From Loripinus fragilis (lineage: Eukaryota; Mollusca; Bivalvia; Lucinida; Lucinidae), in assembly GCA_964019695.1 (NCBI GenBank), contig OZ026520.1, positions 33,894,620-33,958,619 on the forward strand: DNA of 64,000 nt, read 5' to 3'. This document shows positions 1 to 10,945 of the stretch, piece after piece. The stretch's first letter is position 1. Every line of letters starts with the position of its first letter. Under the pieces are notes generated by a model, which did not search any database, was not told the origin of the DNA, and was given only the letters and a program-made list of their open reading frames with translations. Position numbers and translations under genes: made by a program.

Positions 1-231
1 TCAGACACCCAGGCTGATCTCAGTCTCAATTCACTGTACACCTATCTTACTAGTTTTGTCGTGCGGCTTCTCGTTTAGGGTCTTTACTGTTCAGTATAAT
101 AACTTATTTCAGTCATACTACCCAAACTGTCACTTCATGGGCAGATGCTCAGACTGCGCAAATAATTTCGTTTGCAATTCTACTATTGTTTAAGCTTTGG
201 CAGCTGTGCAAGAATTGTAAAAGATATGCAT
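1..231. other. Unassigned flank
   Basis: No gene or repeat was recognised in this stretch. It ends at the outer edge of a Tc1-like terminal inverted repeat. Confidence 0.4.
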
Positions 232-1109
232 ATATACTAGGCCAAAAAAGAAACGCCGCTATGTATGATTTTTTTTAACTGTACCAGTTATTTATTTCAT
301 TGGAAAAGCATACAGTGATTAGAAAATTTATAGAAAATGGTGATAGAGAATGCTCTTTGCCAGTTTCTCAATTCATTAAGACGTCAGTTTTGCCACGGGT
401 TCCTTGATGTGACGTAAATACAGCATCAAACGTAACCTCCGTCAAACGTTGGGAGTTCAGGGTCTTAAACTAATCTCTTGCAAACGATTTATCACAGTTT
501 GAGCGCTGATTCTTGGATTATGGTTTCCTGGGTATGTCCTAGCTGTGACTGTCTCCAGATGAAATCGATTGCGCAAGTGAGACGTCTGGATGTCTCGATC
601 TTGACGTCGCGTCAACACACGGGGACGTCCTGGACGAGGACGATCTGACGTTGTCCAGGTTTGTTGGAAACGATTCTTAAGACGTCCAATCATCCTTACA
701 TGGCACCGAAATTGTTTGTCTACTACCGATGGCGTCACGGTAGCGTGTAACATTCCTCTTGCACGTTCACGTTTCATAGGTGTCAATTTTGTCACCGCAA
801 ATTAGCAATGTGTAATCTTTATTTCCAAAGTTTTGAAGTGTTTTTAAACGTTTGAGATGTTCGACTAGAGATTTCAGTAGTTAGTGCACATGTAAATATT
901 AATGGATTGAGTGTGCACGTGAAAAACAGAAAAATGGAAAATCGGTCAATACACTGGTTTGGATTTGACTGACCTCAATAAAACAATGCGGAAAATGTGC
1001 GGCAGGAAAAATAGCAAAAGATAGATAGCAGATGAAATTTTGTCCCTCTCACTTAACACACAATATTTTTAATTATTTTATGCGGCGTTTCTTTTTTGGC
1101 CTAGTATAT
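232..1109 (-). mobile_element. Tc1/mariner deletion derivative
   Basis: A compact DNA transposon remnant of about 0.88 kb. Its two ends are perfect 28-bp inverted repeats at 232-259 and 1082-1109, containing the motif GGCCAAAAAAGAAACGCCGC. The ends include TA-rich bases consistent with the TA target site of the Tc1/mariner (IS630) superfamily. Between them lies only the N-terminal part of a transposase gene on the minus strand, so the catalytic region was lost by internal deletion. An intact relative would be about 1.3-1.7 kb. The identical ends suggest fairly recent mobility, supplied in trans by a full-length relative. Confidence 0.85.
457..795 (-). pseudogene. Tc1-like transposase, N-terminal HTH fragment
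   Basis: A 112-residue open frame starting at the ATG at 795. Residues about 1-55 resemble the first helix-turn-helix of Tc1-type transposases. They are followed by the basic, GRPR-like linker (RPRPGRPRVLTRRQDRD, about residues 52-68) and a second homeodomain-like segment ending near SAQTVINRLQE. These parts bind the terminal inverted repeats. The DDE/D catalytic domain, normally another 200 or more residues, is absent: the frame stops and the remaining sequence down to the left inverted repeat looks like 3' UTR. It is therefore a non-catalytic remnant. If still translated it could at most bind element ends; that is inference. Confidence 0.8.
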
Positions 1110-1785
1110 TATGCCTAAGATTCCTATAAATGAATAATCGGGAAAACGGATCCCGCATAAGCAACAGTGTAGATCCAGATACTTCATATCAAAACATCTC
1201 TCGGGGCCTGTATTGTTAGCAATAATTAACACTTAAATAAATTGTAAACTTATGATAGAATTTTTAGTGAGGCAATTTAACTGTTCGGGGAATTTTCAAC
1301 TTGAGCGAACTGCAAAGGTCCTGGTGAGATTGCACAGCGCAGACTGCTGTTTTCAGAATGCACAGATTTAAACAATTCCCTTCACACCGGCATGATCGGG
1401 ACCACTAAGAACCAGATCTGACCAAAAACAATTTACAAAAGGTAACGCTATTTCAGCAGCAAACAGCAATCGGGCTGATCAGACTGCGCAGATAAACTAT
1501 TATGCGCATTTGTTGTTCGCATATGGTTAACTGAAAATTCATGCATCTAGGGAGTTGTGACAAGAAACTGCCATGAACATGTAATATATGCATGGACTGA
1601 CCTGCTCAAGCGTTTTATGATGTGGCCATTTTCACGTTGACACAGCGGGAACTCAGTGGGAGTTCGCTCATCTGCTGATAAGGATCTGGCCTATGGCGAC
1701 TGCTCTCATGAATTTTGGTGCATTATATTTCTGTATTATAAGTTGTTTTTTTAACTTGAAGCGAATACGCTGATCAGACCTTTTT
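1110..1785. other. Unassigned, one weak hairpin
   Basis: No coding signal was seen. At about 1460-1535 there is a weak inverted structure with a GATCAG core and flanking ACAG/TTGTT words. It resembles the hairpin of family H but is too degraded to assign. Confidence 0.3.
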
Positions 1786-2110
1786 GGCTGCGTAGCGCAG
1801 TCGGTAACGTGTCTGGCTACAGATGCGAAGCTGACTGCAGATCCTGGGGTCGCGAGTTTGATCCCGGCCCGGTCCCATACTTTCGTGGAGATTGATCATG
1901 AAATAATTTCTACGGTCATTCTCCTCCCTTCCGCTGAATCATTCATGAAGGGTTGTTGTCAGTTACAAGCGATAGTATGTGCACGAATTACTGGTTACCC
2001 GCTTGTTCAAGCTTGCCCAGGAAAAAGTATGGTTAGGTGAACTGACCGTCCCGCAATGACCATAGCATAGCTGTTGACTTGGGACGTAAAGCAACAAAAA
2101 CAAAAAAAAA
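1786..2110 (+). repeat. tRNA-derived SINE
   Basis: The head (1786-1862) is tRNA-like. It has an A-box-like TAGCGCAGTCGGTAACGTG and a B-box-like GGTCGCGAGTTTGATCCC, the internal RNA polymerase III promoter. A unique body of about 190 bp follows, then a tail CTGTTGACTTGGGACGTAAA and an A-rich terminus at about 2085-2110. A second copy in reverse orientation lies at 21.5-21.8 kb, and the GGGACGTAAA-type tail is shared with the other SINEs of the window. The 60-residue ORF inside it is not a gene. Confidence 0.85.
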
Positions 2111-3489
2111 CTAAACAATGTCCTTTACCTCAGCCCAGTGACGTATTCTTATATAGGTAACTGCAAATGATATGGGCACATGTACTCGAATAACTGTCTC
2201 AATGAGACGGTTCTTTTGAGCGCCCAAAGCGAATGTTAAAATGGTGATAGAAAATATTCACAATATTCTGCTGGATTTATTTTATCGTATAATCTAGACC
2301 GCGAAAGTAAAAAGAGATATTAGGTAAATTGGCTCGAGTCTAGACCTATGATTCTTTACCGAGAAAAGACTCAGATCAGGCTTTGCATCAACATTACTGA
2401 TACGGGTTAACATGAAAAAATGTAACATTTTGGAATACATTATTGCTTCTCACATCATAGAGATATGCCTTATTGTTCTGGTATGAAGAGAACATTCAAA
2501 TTAAAGAACGTTCTGCTGCGTGATCACTCCAAACGATATTCCTAATTATAATTGCTGCCGTTAACAGAGGTGTTAATTTTCTTAATCTTGTTTTTATAAC
2601 GACCATAAAACTCTGGGGGTAAGCGCTTCAATTATCACCAACGCGAGACGTATACCATCGATACCTGGACTCCGATACAATCGATTTCGCAACATAGTCG
2701 CCACGGTGTAAGGGGGACAATTGACTTATCGATTATTTAGGTGATCAAGAACCACAACTGACGGGTTAAGTCAGGCCATAGTTCTATTTGATGAAACGCG
2801 AATTCGCAGGACAAATACGCGGGCGGTAGTGTAGGACTAAAACCTTGCATTTACAGTGTTAACGGGCAGCGAAGGCTAGCTCTGACGGGACTTGGCCTCG
2901 AGGTTCATAACTTATTGTGTGCCTAATGATTATTTTATAAATCCTCTTCCGATAAACGCTTATCATGCACAATTAAACAAGCGGTCATAATTGGTCACCA
3001 GATGACACCTAATGTATTGCCGCCAGGTGCCGTGGCCCGTATCCATTTTACAAGAATAAGGAAAGTTAAACAGCTTATCGATCTACTTTGTTACGCGGAA
3101 AATGCAAATAGGCGACAATGCACAAATATATATTTGATCCGCAAAAATATCAATAAAAATGAATCTGGTGCATCAGTAAAGCAGAGGTTGGAATTAATAA
3201 CAAAATGGCAGAAACTTCAACTAGGTTGACCAAAATTATTTTGGTCTGTCAATAAACATGGTCACCCAGAGGCGTGGTTTAATGCGGCTGATGATTAAAA
3301 AAGTTTTCTTTAAAACAGCTGATCTGAATTTGAAACTAGATCCACATATTACCCAGGCTTTATATAGGTTTTGAACCCTATCCAAGGCCCCTGGGTGTAA
3401 TAGGGGTAAATAAATGCGCCCTTGTACGTTTCATGTGTAAGCAAGACTCGACTTTGACTTTCACTGGCACTCAACAAAGGTTGGTTTGG
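2111..3489. other. Unassigned stretch
   Basis: No repeat shared with the rest of the window and no convincing coding sequence was seen. A 75-residue open frame at 3002-3229 shows no recognisable motif and is probably chance. Confidence 0.35.
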
Positions 3490-3880
3490 CGGTTTAGGAT
3501 AAAGCGGAGTCGGCTGTTTTCTTATATTGTAGGTTCTCTCTTTTTCGGAGGGATCCGTTTTTCCAAATTATTAAGAGGTCGCAACAGCTGTCGTTGTGCC
3601 GCGTGGAGCTGGTGAAACTTCTCCCCGTACATTGATATAGTGTTGATATCTTTTTCATATTCTGGTCCTTCTTGAATACTGGGTTCTGACGGAAAGCAGA
3701 ATAACGCTTAAGCCGATGCAAAGAGAGCGTGAGAATTGTTGCAGTTTCCATTGGTTCTCATGAATAGATTCAATAAAGCCTAGTCTGCAGTTTTCTTGTA
3801 TTGTAGGTTATCTGATCTATTTCTGGGGGATCCGTTTTTTTCCAGATTATTTAGGAGACTATATAAGGGAGAAGCAGATG
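3490..3880 (+). repeat. Dispersed repeat G, dimeric
   Basis: This shares the block TATTGTAGGTTCTCTC, then GGATCCGTTTTTCCAAATTA, then AGAGGTCGCAAC with copies at 46.06-46.44 kb (same strand) and 36.42-36.69 kb (opposite strand). The first block recurs at about 3,790, roughly 280 bp after its first occurrence, so the copy is a tandem dimer or a dimer end. No terminal repeat or protein coding was seen, and the superfamily is unknown. Confidence 0.7.
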
Positions 3881-5039
3881 GATGGACAGAGGCGATACTA
3901 CTTTCTGTGACGTGAAGATGAATAGTATGCGAAAAACGTCACTAGGTGACCTTCTACTAGAATAGCAAATTGACACTGGTCCGTCGAAAATATATGTCTA
4001 CCATGGAACATGGCATAATATTTGCTTATGTATAAGTAGCGTGTACAGTTAAATTGGAGTAAATCTGTACCTGTTGCTAAACAATGTCAACCATTGGGAA
4101 TTTAAGGAGTAGACTATAAAACCCAGGTGAGCTAGTAAGAGCCTCTTGCTCACACAATATTGTTTACATCCTCATATGATACATATACACTTGTTGTCTA
4201 GGATAGCTATCCCGTCAATGCATTTTGCTGCTCCCCATACTTACGGATTTTTTGTGATTAGGCCAGATTTAGGTATGTGTATCTGGTGTCCTCTCTAGTT
4301 TGGCAATTATCTTGATAGGCTAGTTGATTTCCTGATTGTAGCGTTCTCTCTGTATCTCTCTCACTCTCTTTCTCTCTCTCTCTCAATCGGAAAATCCCGG
4401 CCCAATTCGAGAATTAAGCCACGGGTGAACGTACATGTATGGCGTAGTACTAGATGCATGTATGAAAAAGCTGCGTTTTATTAGCCGGAACTGGCGTAAG
4501 GAAAATTAGTTCTGTAGCGTTTGAGTTCAGCTCAGTCTATGAATAAATGATGTTTAGGGTTAAACGATGTCTACGATGTTTGTGGTGGAATTTCACTGCA
4601 TTCATTTCTGTTATTATGTCGGCAAGGTTTCTGTGACGTCAGCGAGACGTTTAGGAAGTAGACCCACGATGTACATCCGAGGTCTGATTCCACGGATTAG
4701 GCCGAGGCAGTTCCGATTCTCTCTCTCTCTCTTTGTGTGCGCGAACGTGTTTTGTCTCAGTTTATGGTTACATGTATATGGTTAGATTCACGTGTTTTGC
4801 TTCTTTATATTGTTAAACTTGATACTCGGATATACTTACCATAAGAAACGGTATCTCCAGCTTGTTCTAAACATATGGCACCACTAAGCATCAAACTAAA
4901 TAGAATCACTTTCATAGTACTTTCTTTACCCTTGATGCCTTAAAGTAGAAAACAATAATACATAAAATGTACTATTGGCGACAACAAACAACACATGAAT
5001 AAGTTCATGAGCAGTTGTTATGCATCGCATATGCGTTAA
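3881..5039. other. Unassigned, CT-rich microsatellites
   Basis: Mostly featureless. It contains pyrimidine microsatellites at about 4344-4384 and 4717-4731. No gene was seen. Confidence 0.45.
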
Positions 5040-5279
5040 AGCGTATCATACGCATAGCGTCTGTTTTATGTGAGATTGGCAAACAGTGCAGCATCAGATC
5101 AAAGGTCGCCTGGCGGCGTCTGGTAAGGTTCTGCACTGTTTGCTTACAGTTCACAAGTATTTTTTTTTAAATTAGGATGAAATAGTAATTAATTGAAATC
5201 CCCAAACCCTTAAAATCGAAATGGATTCGTGCAATTGATAAGGGTGGGAAATCCCACAGGCCGTAAATGGCTTGTTAAT
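5040..5279 (+). repeat. Palindromic MITE-like repeat B
   Basis: It begins with a hairpin, GGCAAACAGTGCAG ... CTGCACTGTTTGC, around a CAGATC/GGCGTCTG core. A tail follows with ACCCTTAAAA, GGGTGGGAAATCCCA and GTAAATGG words. The same order occurs at 56.9-57.1 kb, in reverse at 9.35-9.54 kb, and as a half copy at 5.60-5.73 kb. Confidence 0.75.
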
Positions 5280-5349
5280 CATTTTTTGAACGTACGTACA
5301 TGTGCAGTAGCTACCTGCTGGGGATAGATGCCTAACCATTTAGTCGTAA

Positions 5350-5596
5350 CTCGCGATGCGAACAAGCGTTCTCAAAGCCTTATCTGGTAAGACACTCACC
5401 TAGTAATCTATATTTGTAAACAAAGTTGAAAAGCTTGAGAGCAGATATACATGCAGTTATAAAGATCAATTGGCATTAGAGCATGTACATTGTAGAGGGT
5501 TATTTTCTAAAAATAGAAAATTTAATTCATCTAATGAAGCCGTACCCCTACGCTAATGTAATCCATTTATATATGCAATAAAACTAGTCACATTCA
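5350..5596 (+). repeat. Exact 247-bp direct duplication, copy 1
   Basis: Identical, base by base as far as I can compare, to 6209-6455, which lies 859 bp downstream. It includes the right half of the family D palindrome plus about 200 bp of otherwise single-copy sequence. Both copies end at the same base (ACATTCA) before diverging. Confidence 0.9.
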
Positions 5597-5598
5597 GT

Positions 5599-5730
5599 AC
5601 GCGGCGTCTGATCAGGTTCTCCACAGTTTGTTACAGAAGTGTCTTTTAAGATTTAAATAATACCACCCGACAACCCTAAAACTGGAAATAGATCTAGGAT
5701 TGGAAAATTCATTCGGCATAAATGGGTTAA
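5599..5730 (+). repeat. Repeat B, 3' half
   Basis: It starts directly at GCGGCGTCTGATCAGG, the centre of the B palindrome, and continues through the ACCACCCGACAACCCT region to CGGCATAAATGGGTTAA. The left half of the palindrome is missing, replaced by the end of the 247-bp duplication. Confidence 0.7.
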
Positions 5731-5915
5731 TGTGTATACGCTCTTATCGAATGCTGGTGTCTTAATAGTTCTGCTTCTTCAACTTCACTGATGCTTTGTG
5801 TTCATAAAAAGAAAATGCTCAAGCAAGACTATCACGTGTCTGCACAGGTTTGTCTCGTCTATAAGTGTCCAAATCGTATGCACTGTTTTATATTATAACA
5901 CTTATTTTGAAAGAA

Positions 5916-6275
5916 GCTATATTTGTTTTTATCAGTCACCTCTCATATTAACTGCATTGTCGCACGTTGCCTGATAAACATTGTCTATCTCACGACATGT
6001 ACCTTTATCAGGTCATAATCATGCTGCACCTTGGAATGACGTCTTTAATGGCATTGAATCGACATGAAACTCGATAATGACGTCATAATCGCTGGTTTGA
6101 AGAGTGAAACAATGGGTAGACTGGTAAATAGAATACCAGGTTCGCGTCTTTTGATATCAAGTTTATCAGGCTCGGCTTTGAGAACGCATGTTGAATCGCT
6201 TGGCAAGCCTCGCGATGCGAACAAGCGTTCTCAAAGCCTTATCTGGTAAGACACTCACCTAGTAATCTATATTTG
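5916..6275 (+). repeat. Foldback repeat D
   Basis: This is the same family as 18.53-18.90 kb, in opposite orientation. Shared landmarks are TTTATCAGTCACC, TATCTCACG, TTTATCAGGTCAT, GACGTCATAATCGCT and a terminal palindrome with arms GTCTTTTGATATCAAGTTTA / CTTTGAGAACGC. In this copy the right arm lacks about 14 nt (ACTTAATATCAAAA) present in the 18.5-kb copy. It overlaps the start of duplication copy 2. Confidence 0.75.
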
Positions 6276-6455
6276 TAAACAAAGTTGAAAAGCTTGAGAG
6301 CAGATATACATGCAGTTATAAAGATCAATTGGCATTAGAGCATGTACATTGTAGAGGGTTATTTTCTAAAAATAGAAAATTTAATTCATCTAATGAAGCC
6401 GTACCCCTACGCTAATGTAATCCATTTATATATGCAATAAAACTAGTCACATTCA
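6209..6455 (+). repeat. Exact 247-bp direct duplication, copy 2
   Basis: Perfect match to 5350-5596. This copy is probably the ancestral position, because it continues naturally from the left arm of repeat D. Confidence 0.9.
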
Positions 6456-6539
6456 AAATAAGTCACATATGTGCGTAACGGCTGTTTTGTTTACAGTACC
6501 TCGACACAAATAGGACCAATCACCACGAGAAAAAATACG

Positions 6540-6760
6540 CTGATATTGTTACATGCGAGCAACAAAGATGTTGATCAGTCAGCTGACCAGCGCCTTAGAG
6601 GATCGATCTCTGGACGGCATGATAGCTAGACTCCCTTTTTGCAAAACGCCAATATTTAGCTAGCCCCTGTATATGAATTTGCTGGTTTGAACCAGACTTG
6701 GCCGGAAACCGCGAAGACAGGTTTTTTCGCGACTAGATCTTGAATAAATATGCCGACACA
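6540..6760 (-). repeat. Dispersed repeat H
   Basis: Matches 35.69-35.95 kb in reverse orientation. It contains a hairpin with GTTACATGCGAGCAACAAAG and a GATCAG core, then a block reading AACCTGTCTTCG..GTTTCCGGCCAAGT on the minus strand. The overlapping 63-residue ORF is a translation of this repeat and not a gene. Confidence 0.6.
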
Positions 6761-7084
6761 TGCAATTTTGGTACTTTTCGCAAAGGAGAGTACATTTTCA
6801 TGTATATGCACGAGATTGCATACGCACAGTCTCGCCAGAATCGTCAAGCTCTATCAAACACTATCACAAACAATATTAAATCAGAATAAGGTTCAAACTC
6901 TAAACTGGGTGTGAAGTCAGTCCTTCTGAATTGCTACACACGGATGTTTTGAGATTGATAACGCACATGCGATAAGTACCATAAGCGTATAGGTTGGTCA
7001 TATGGCCCATATTTACTTGGGTATTCGCGCTCAGGACTCGCACACTCCACTATTGTCTGCACTATCAATTACCGTTTTAGAAAT

Positions 7085-7285
7085 AAGCCGCGACATGAGA
7101 TTTCTAACAATGTGGCATTTTGACATGTGTAGACTCAGACGAGCCTGTGCAGCCTCCTTTGAAATTTAGAAACTTCAAATGCTGTTCAGACAGTAGCTTA
7201 ATAGTCAAAGAATATTCAAGCGACTGGCAAAGGCTGGTCTGAGCCTTTGCTGGTCGCACATACCTGCACCATCATGTTGCGGCTC
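7085..7285 (-). repeat. MITE-like repeat A, copy 1
   Basis: One of seven copies of a roughly 235-bp element. The inverted termini read GCCGCGACATGAGATTT and GTTGCGGCTC, followed inward by CAACAATGTGG. The inner hairpin GACTGGCAAAGGC...GCCTTTGCTGGTC is partly deleted here, which explains the 201-bp length. Confidence 0.8.
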
Positions 7286-7290
7286 AAATG

Positions 7291-8426
7291 GTATTGTGTA
7301 TGATACGTCTATTTGTTCAATATTTAAGGTAAACGTATTTAGCAGTTGTGTAGGAGCAAACTCTGGCCATAGTTTTTTCACGTCAGGACTTATTTTAATA
7401 TTGTTTATATTCAGACAATGACAATAAAATAACCAGACTAAGTCCTGCCTCTTTGTTCATTGATATAGAAAATATAGGAAATCAGTTCTGAATGCCCAGT
7501 GCTATTAACGGAAACCTTAAGTTTGCTTACCTATTAAGCTGTGCATTTCATATTTGACCTAATAGTTTAACTGTGCGCACATTTTGTTATTAAAATCCTG
7601 TACCCTACTTGAAAGATCAGATGGTATCGGATGAAGCCAACTGATCAGAATCTACACTATTTTCATCAACACAAAGAAACAAAATCAATGAATTAATTGT
7701 AATTATGGATTGAATGGAAAGTGGAAAAGTCCTGTTTATTCTGCCCACATTTTGAAACCCTGTATAATTGACAATTGTAGTCTTGTGCTTAATTACAATC
7801 TTAAATTCAGTGCACCTACATGTAATAAAATAAACATATATGGAGAATAAATATTGCACACAAATGCCCAGCACATTATAAGTGTTCTAGTTATAGTTCA
7901 TTTAGTCTGACCTGTTCACTAATTTATATCATAACTTCATCTTGTACATGTATTGTACTGTATTCATATGCCAGTGTAAATGTATATTAAGCTATATGTT
8001 TGTACAAAATCAGAGGCTCAATGAGCTTTTATGTTACTTTGTTTTTTTAGCATTTTGACAGCCCTCTCCCCCAACCCCTGTAATCGAGCATGCCAATTAC
8101 ATGATGTGTGCAATTAAAAACTACAGTATGTAAAAAGAATTTGCTTGATCAAGGGAGTACAGCCAACAATCTGTTACTGTTTCCTATAAGCAGTGTTTAA
8201 GTCTATTTTAATCTGTTCATGTCCAATGTGGAAAAGCTCTTTTTGCGGATAATTGTTAGAGGGCTGAACCAACAAGCATCTCCACAGAAAAATTAATCAT
8301 TTTCTTTGATTTTATATGGTCATGTGCAGAGACAGACACACTGTTATAAAGACTGATGATATGTTAAAAGGTCGCCACAAACTGAATGTATACATGTGGT
8401 GTTTGTTATCTGCGTTTAATTTGAGT
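7291..8426. other. Unassigned stretch
   Basis: AT-rich, with no recognised repeat and no credible reading frame. Confidence 0.35.
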
Positions 8427-8528
8427 TGCAAAATGTTCCATACGCTTTGAATCAAAACTCATTAATGAGTTTTGATACAAAGCGTATGATTAATGAGTTT
8501 TTATACAAAGCGTATGGAGCACTTTGCA
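8427..8528. repeat. Nested inverted repeat
   Basis: The outer arms at 8427-8449 and 8506-8528 match with two mismatches (CCATACGCTTTG / CAAAGCGTATGG). Inside, a further inverted pair (ATCAAAACTCATT / AATGAGTTTTGAT) is followed by a direct repeat of ATTAATGAGTTTT..ATACAAAGCGTATG. The RNA or DNA could fold in two alternative registers. Confidence 0.75.
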
Positions 8529-9230
8529 TTTCAGTCAAACTTTCAAGATGTTTCCCATAGAAAAACATTTTATTTGGAAACAATTTTTGCATTGTCGTGA
8601 ATCTCAACCAAGGAAACTCATTCTAACAAACATCCCCAATGCTACATACAAGTGCCAGTCCAAATCCAATAGTATTTTGGCCTAAGAGAAGATTTGGTAA
8701 AGATGGGCACGGCGGCCGCCTTGATTATTTGGCCAAGATCATTAGAACTAATTTGTGATCGACCTACTATAAGGAGTTCGTGGTTTATATTAAACAATAT
8801 TTTATTTGTAACTAGACATGTATATAATTACAGTATACAGGATCTGACAGTAAGCAAGCGCTTATATTATAAGTCGTCTCCTGCTAAGGAGTTCTTAAAT
8901 GAACTTAAAGTAAACTTGGTTACGCGGTGTCAGACTAAACCAACCTTGGTACGCATTTTATGAAATATTTTTGGGATCTGGAGGGCCATTAGAAATTTAA
9001 CAACAGCGAAAAGTTATGTTCTAACATTTTTCATAGTCCTTACTTTTACTTGTGCACGTTAGCATCCGAACATACAATCTTCGAGCCGACACAAGAGAGT
9101 ATAATACTTAACGAATATGTGAGAAGCCATGGCTGAAAGGAGCCTCAGCTGTTCAGTCAGAGCATTTGCTAATCGTATACACAAAGTAGGGAGTAAGATT
9201 AATATGTGCACAATAAAGGCTTCTCATCCG
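8529..9230. other. Unassigned; ambiguous small ORF
   Basis: An 89-residue plus-strand open frame lies at 8694-8963. Its codons look unremarkable and I recognise no domain. It could be a decayed retroelement C-terminus or chance. Nothing else was seen. Confidence 0.25.
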
Positions 9231-9287
9231 TGTACATGTACAGCTAGCTAGTGTGATTTAATCACACTAGCTAGCTGTACATGTACA
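9231..9287. repeat. Perfect palindrome, 28-bp arms
   Basis: Arms 9231-9258 and 9260-9287 are perfectly complementary around one central base. They contain GTACATGTAC and CTAGCTAG words, themselves self-complementary. It can extrude as a 28-bp cruciform arm. Confidence 0.9.
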
Positions 9288-9348
9288 TGTATGTTTAAAA
9301 TAGTTTTGAGATAAATAACTAACCTCATGGGCTGGCTCATTTATTTTT

Positions 9349-9540
9349 TTAACCAATATATGCCTAATTGAATTTCACACTCTTATCAATTGAACGAATC
9401 CATTTCGAACTTAAGGGCTGTTAAAGTAATCATTTACAATTTCATTCAACTTTAAAAGTACATTCTGTAAGCAAACATTGCATATCCTGATCACAGTTCT
9501 GTGGCGTCTGATCAATGTCTGCATTGTTTGCCTATGTCCC
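9349..9540 (-). repeat. Palindromic MITE-like repeat B
   Basis: Reverse-orientation copy. On the minus strand it reads GGCAAACAATGCAGAC, GATCAGACGCCAC, then the B tail with AATTGATAAGAGTG. Confidence 0.7.
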
Positions 9541-9545
9541 TCAAA

Positions 9546-10338
9546 AAGAACGCTAGGCTTACATGGGTTAAGAATTCATCATCTTAAATATTGCATAAGA
9601 TATGACTGACTGATACTTGTAGAGCTTTTATTCGGGGTCATACCTGATAAAAATTCTCATGCACTGTAAGCAGTTATTCAGGCACACATTCAATCTATTT
9701 CTGTTTGTGTAATATAAGAACATATTAGAATATATTGCATTTGCGAAATACTAGAAACGATGACCGCAAAACATGATGCAATTCAGTCCTGTTATTATCA
9801 GAGACATATGAGAAACAATAAAACTTAATTAAATATAAAGTTTAGTAGAAATAATTTAAATCATACATATTAGATTGATATTAATCTATGTTGTTCAATA
9901 TAAACCAGTATTAATCTTCCTATCGTCGCTAGTGTTTTTATTAGTATTATAAATTGTTTAACGTCAGTCTGAAGTTTATTTGTGTCACTCGATTAAAACA
10001 TTATACAGTTCAATGGCTGACACTTGTCGTGCATTCTCTAGGACATTCCGTAATTAATGGAGGTAATTCCCTGGCTGATCGGCTGATCAAAGTAATTTAA
10101 CCTTCTAGTTTTCCGTCGATTACTTTTTTTGTTCAATCGTTTGGTTGATGTGGCTGCGATACTTCACATATTGTTGGGTGGTATTCAATAATTACAATGT
10201 TAACAATTTGATATTTAACAAAGGTGATAAAAATGAAGATAAAATGCAATATACCAGATGGATTCAATTTGCAATAAAATTTATGCAGCACAGGCGTATA
10301 GGAATTTCATCCTACTGAAACTAAAGGGCAAAACGTTA
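9546..10338. other. Unassigned stretch
   Basis: AT-rich, with no recognised feature. Confidence 0.35.
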
Positions 10339-10685
10339 ATTAGTATGATCAGGAAATACCACAATCGCACACTGCAGACGAACCCACGGCACCGTGAGGG
10401 AGAGCCACAGCACATTACAGTAACAATACACCTGTAAGACAATTATATCAAAACAACAAGCTTTCTCTTCCTCTTCAAGATGATTGCAAAACTAGAACGG
10501 CCCAAAAGTAATGCATAACAAGAAAAAGACAAACACAGAATGGGAAGTACATTAAACAAACGATCAACAATAACAGAGCCACCGCCTTAAATCCGGACAT
10601 CAGATAAGCCACCGGGGGAGGTTTAAATGCATTTTACTGGCGTCAAATCTTTGACCTAGATTCTGTTGTTGTTAAAACACAAACT
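10339..10685 (-). mobile_element. Retroelement family E 3' end
   Basis: A minus-strand copy of the 3' UTR of the reverse-transcriptase family described at 37.1 kb. The 3' terminus (minus strand ...TTTCCTGATCATACTA) lies at 10,339. Diagnostic internal words are the CACGGCACCGTGAGG and GCCGCCTTA-like block and, towards the 5' end, CTAGATTCTGTTGTTGTT. It is 5' truncated and non-coding. Confidence 0.75.
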
Positions 10686-10732
10686 TGTTAGACCTCTCAA
10701 ATTGTATAGGAATCATATGCTACTGTACTGCC

Positions 10733-10941
10733 AGCCAAGAGTGACAGTGACGTCATGTTTTGTTTACAAAGTTATCAGGGACTTAGAATCGATAGATCAC
10801 TTGTGTATTAATCCTATCCACAGGATAGGATTAATACACAAGTGATCTGTCGATTCGCGCATGCCCAAGTGAAGTATACACGTAAGTATTTTACTTAGCA
10901 ATTGTAAACAAAGTATTACGTCACTGTCACTCTTGGTTGGC
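10733..10941. repeat. Two-tier foldback element
   Basis: The outer arms at 10,733-10,768 and about 10,905-10,941 contain CCAAGAGTGACAGTGACGT and its complement. The inner arms at 10,786-10,819 and 10,823-10,856 pair over 34 bp with one mismatch (the inner 25 bp are perfect) around a 3-nt loop. Total span is about 209 bp, typical of a hairpin MITE. No coding capacity. Confidence 0.85.
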
Positions 10942-10945
10942 ACGA

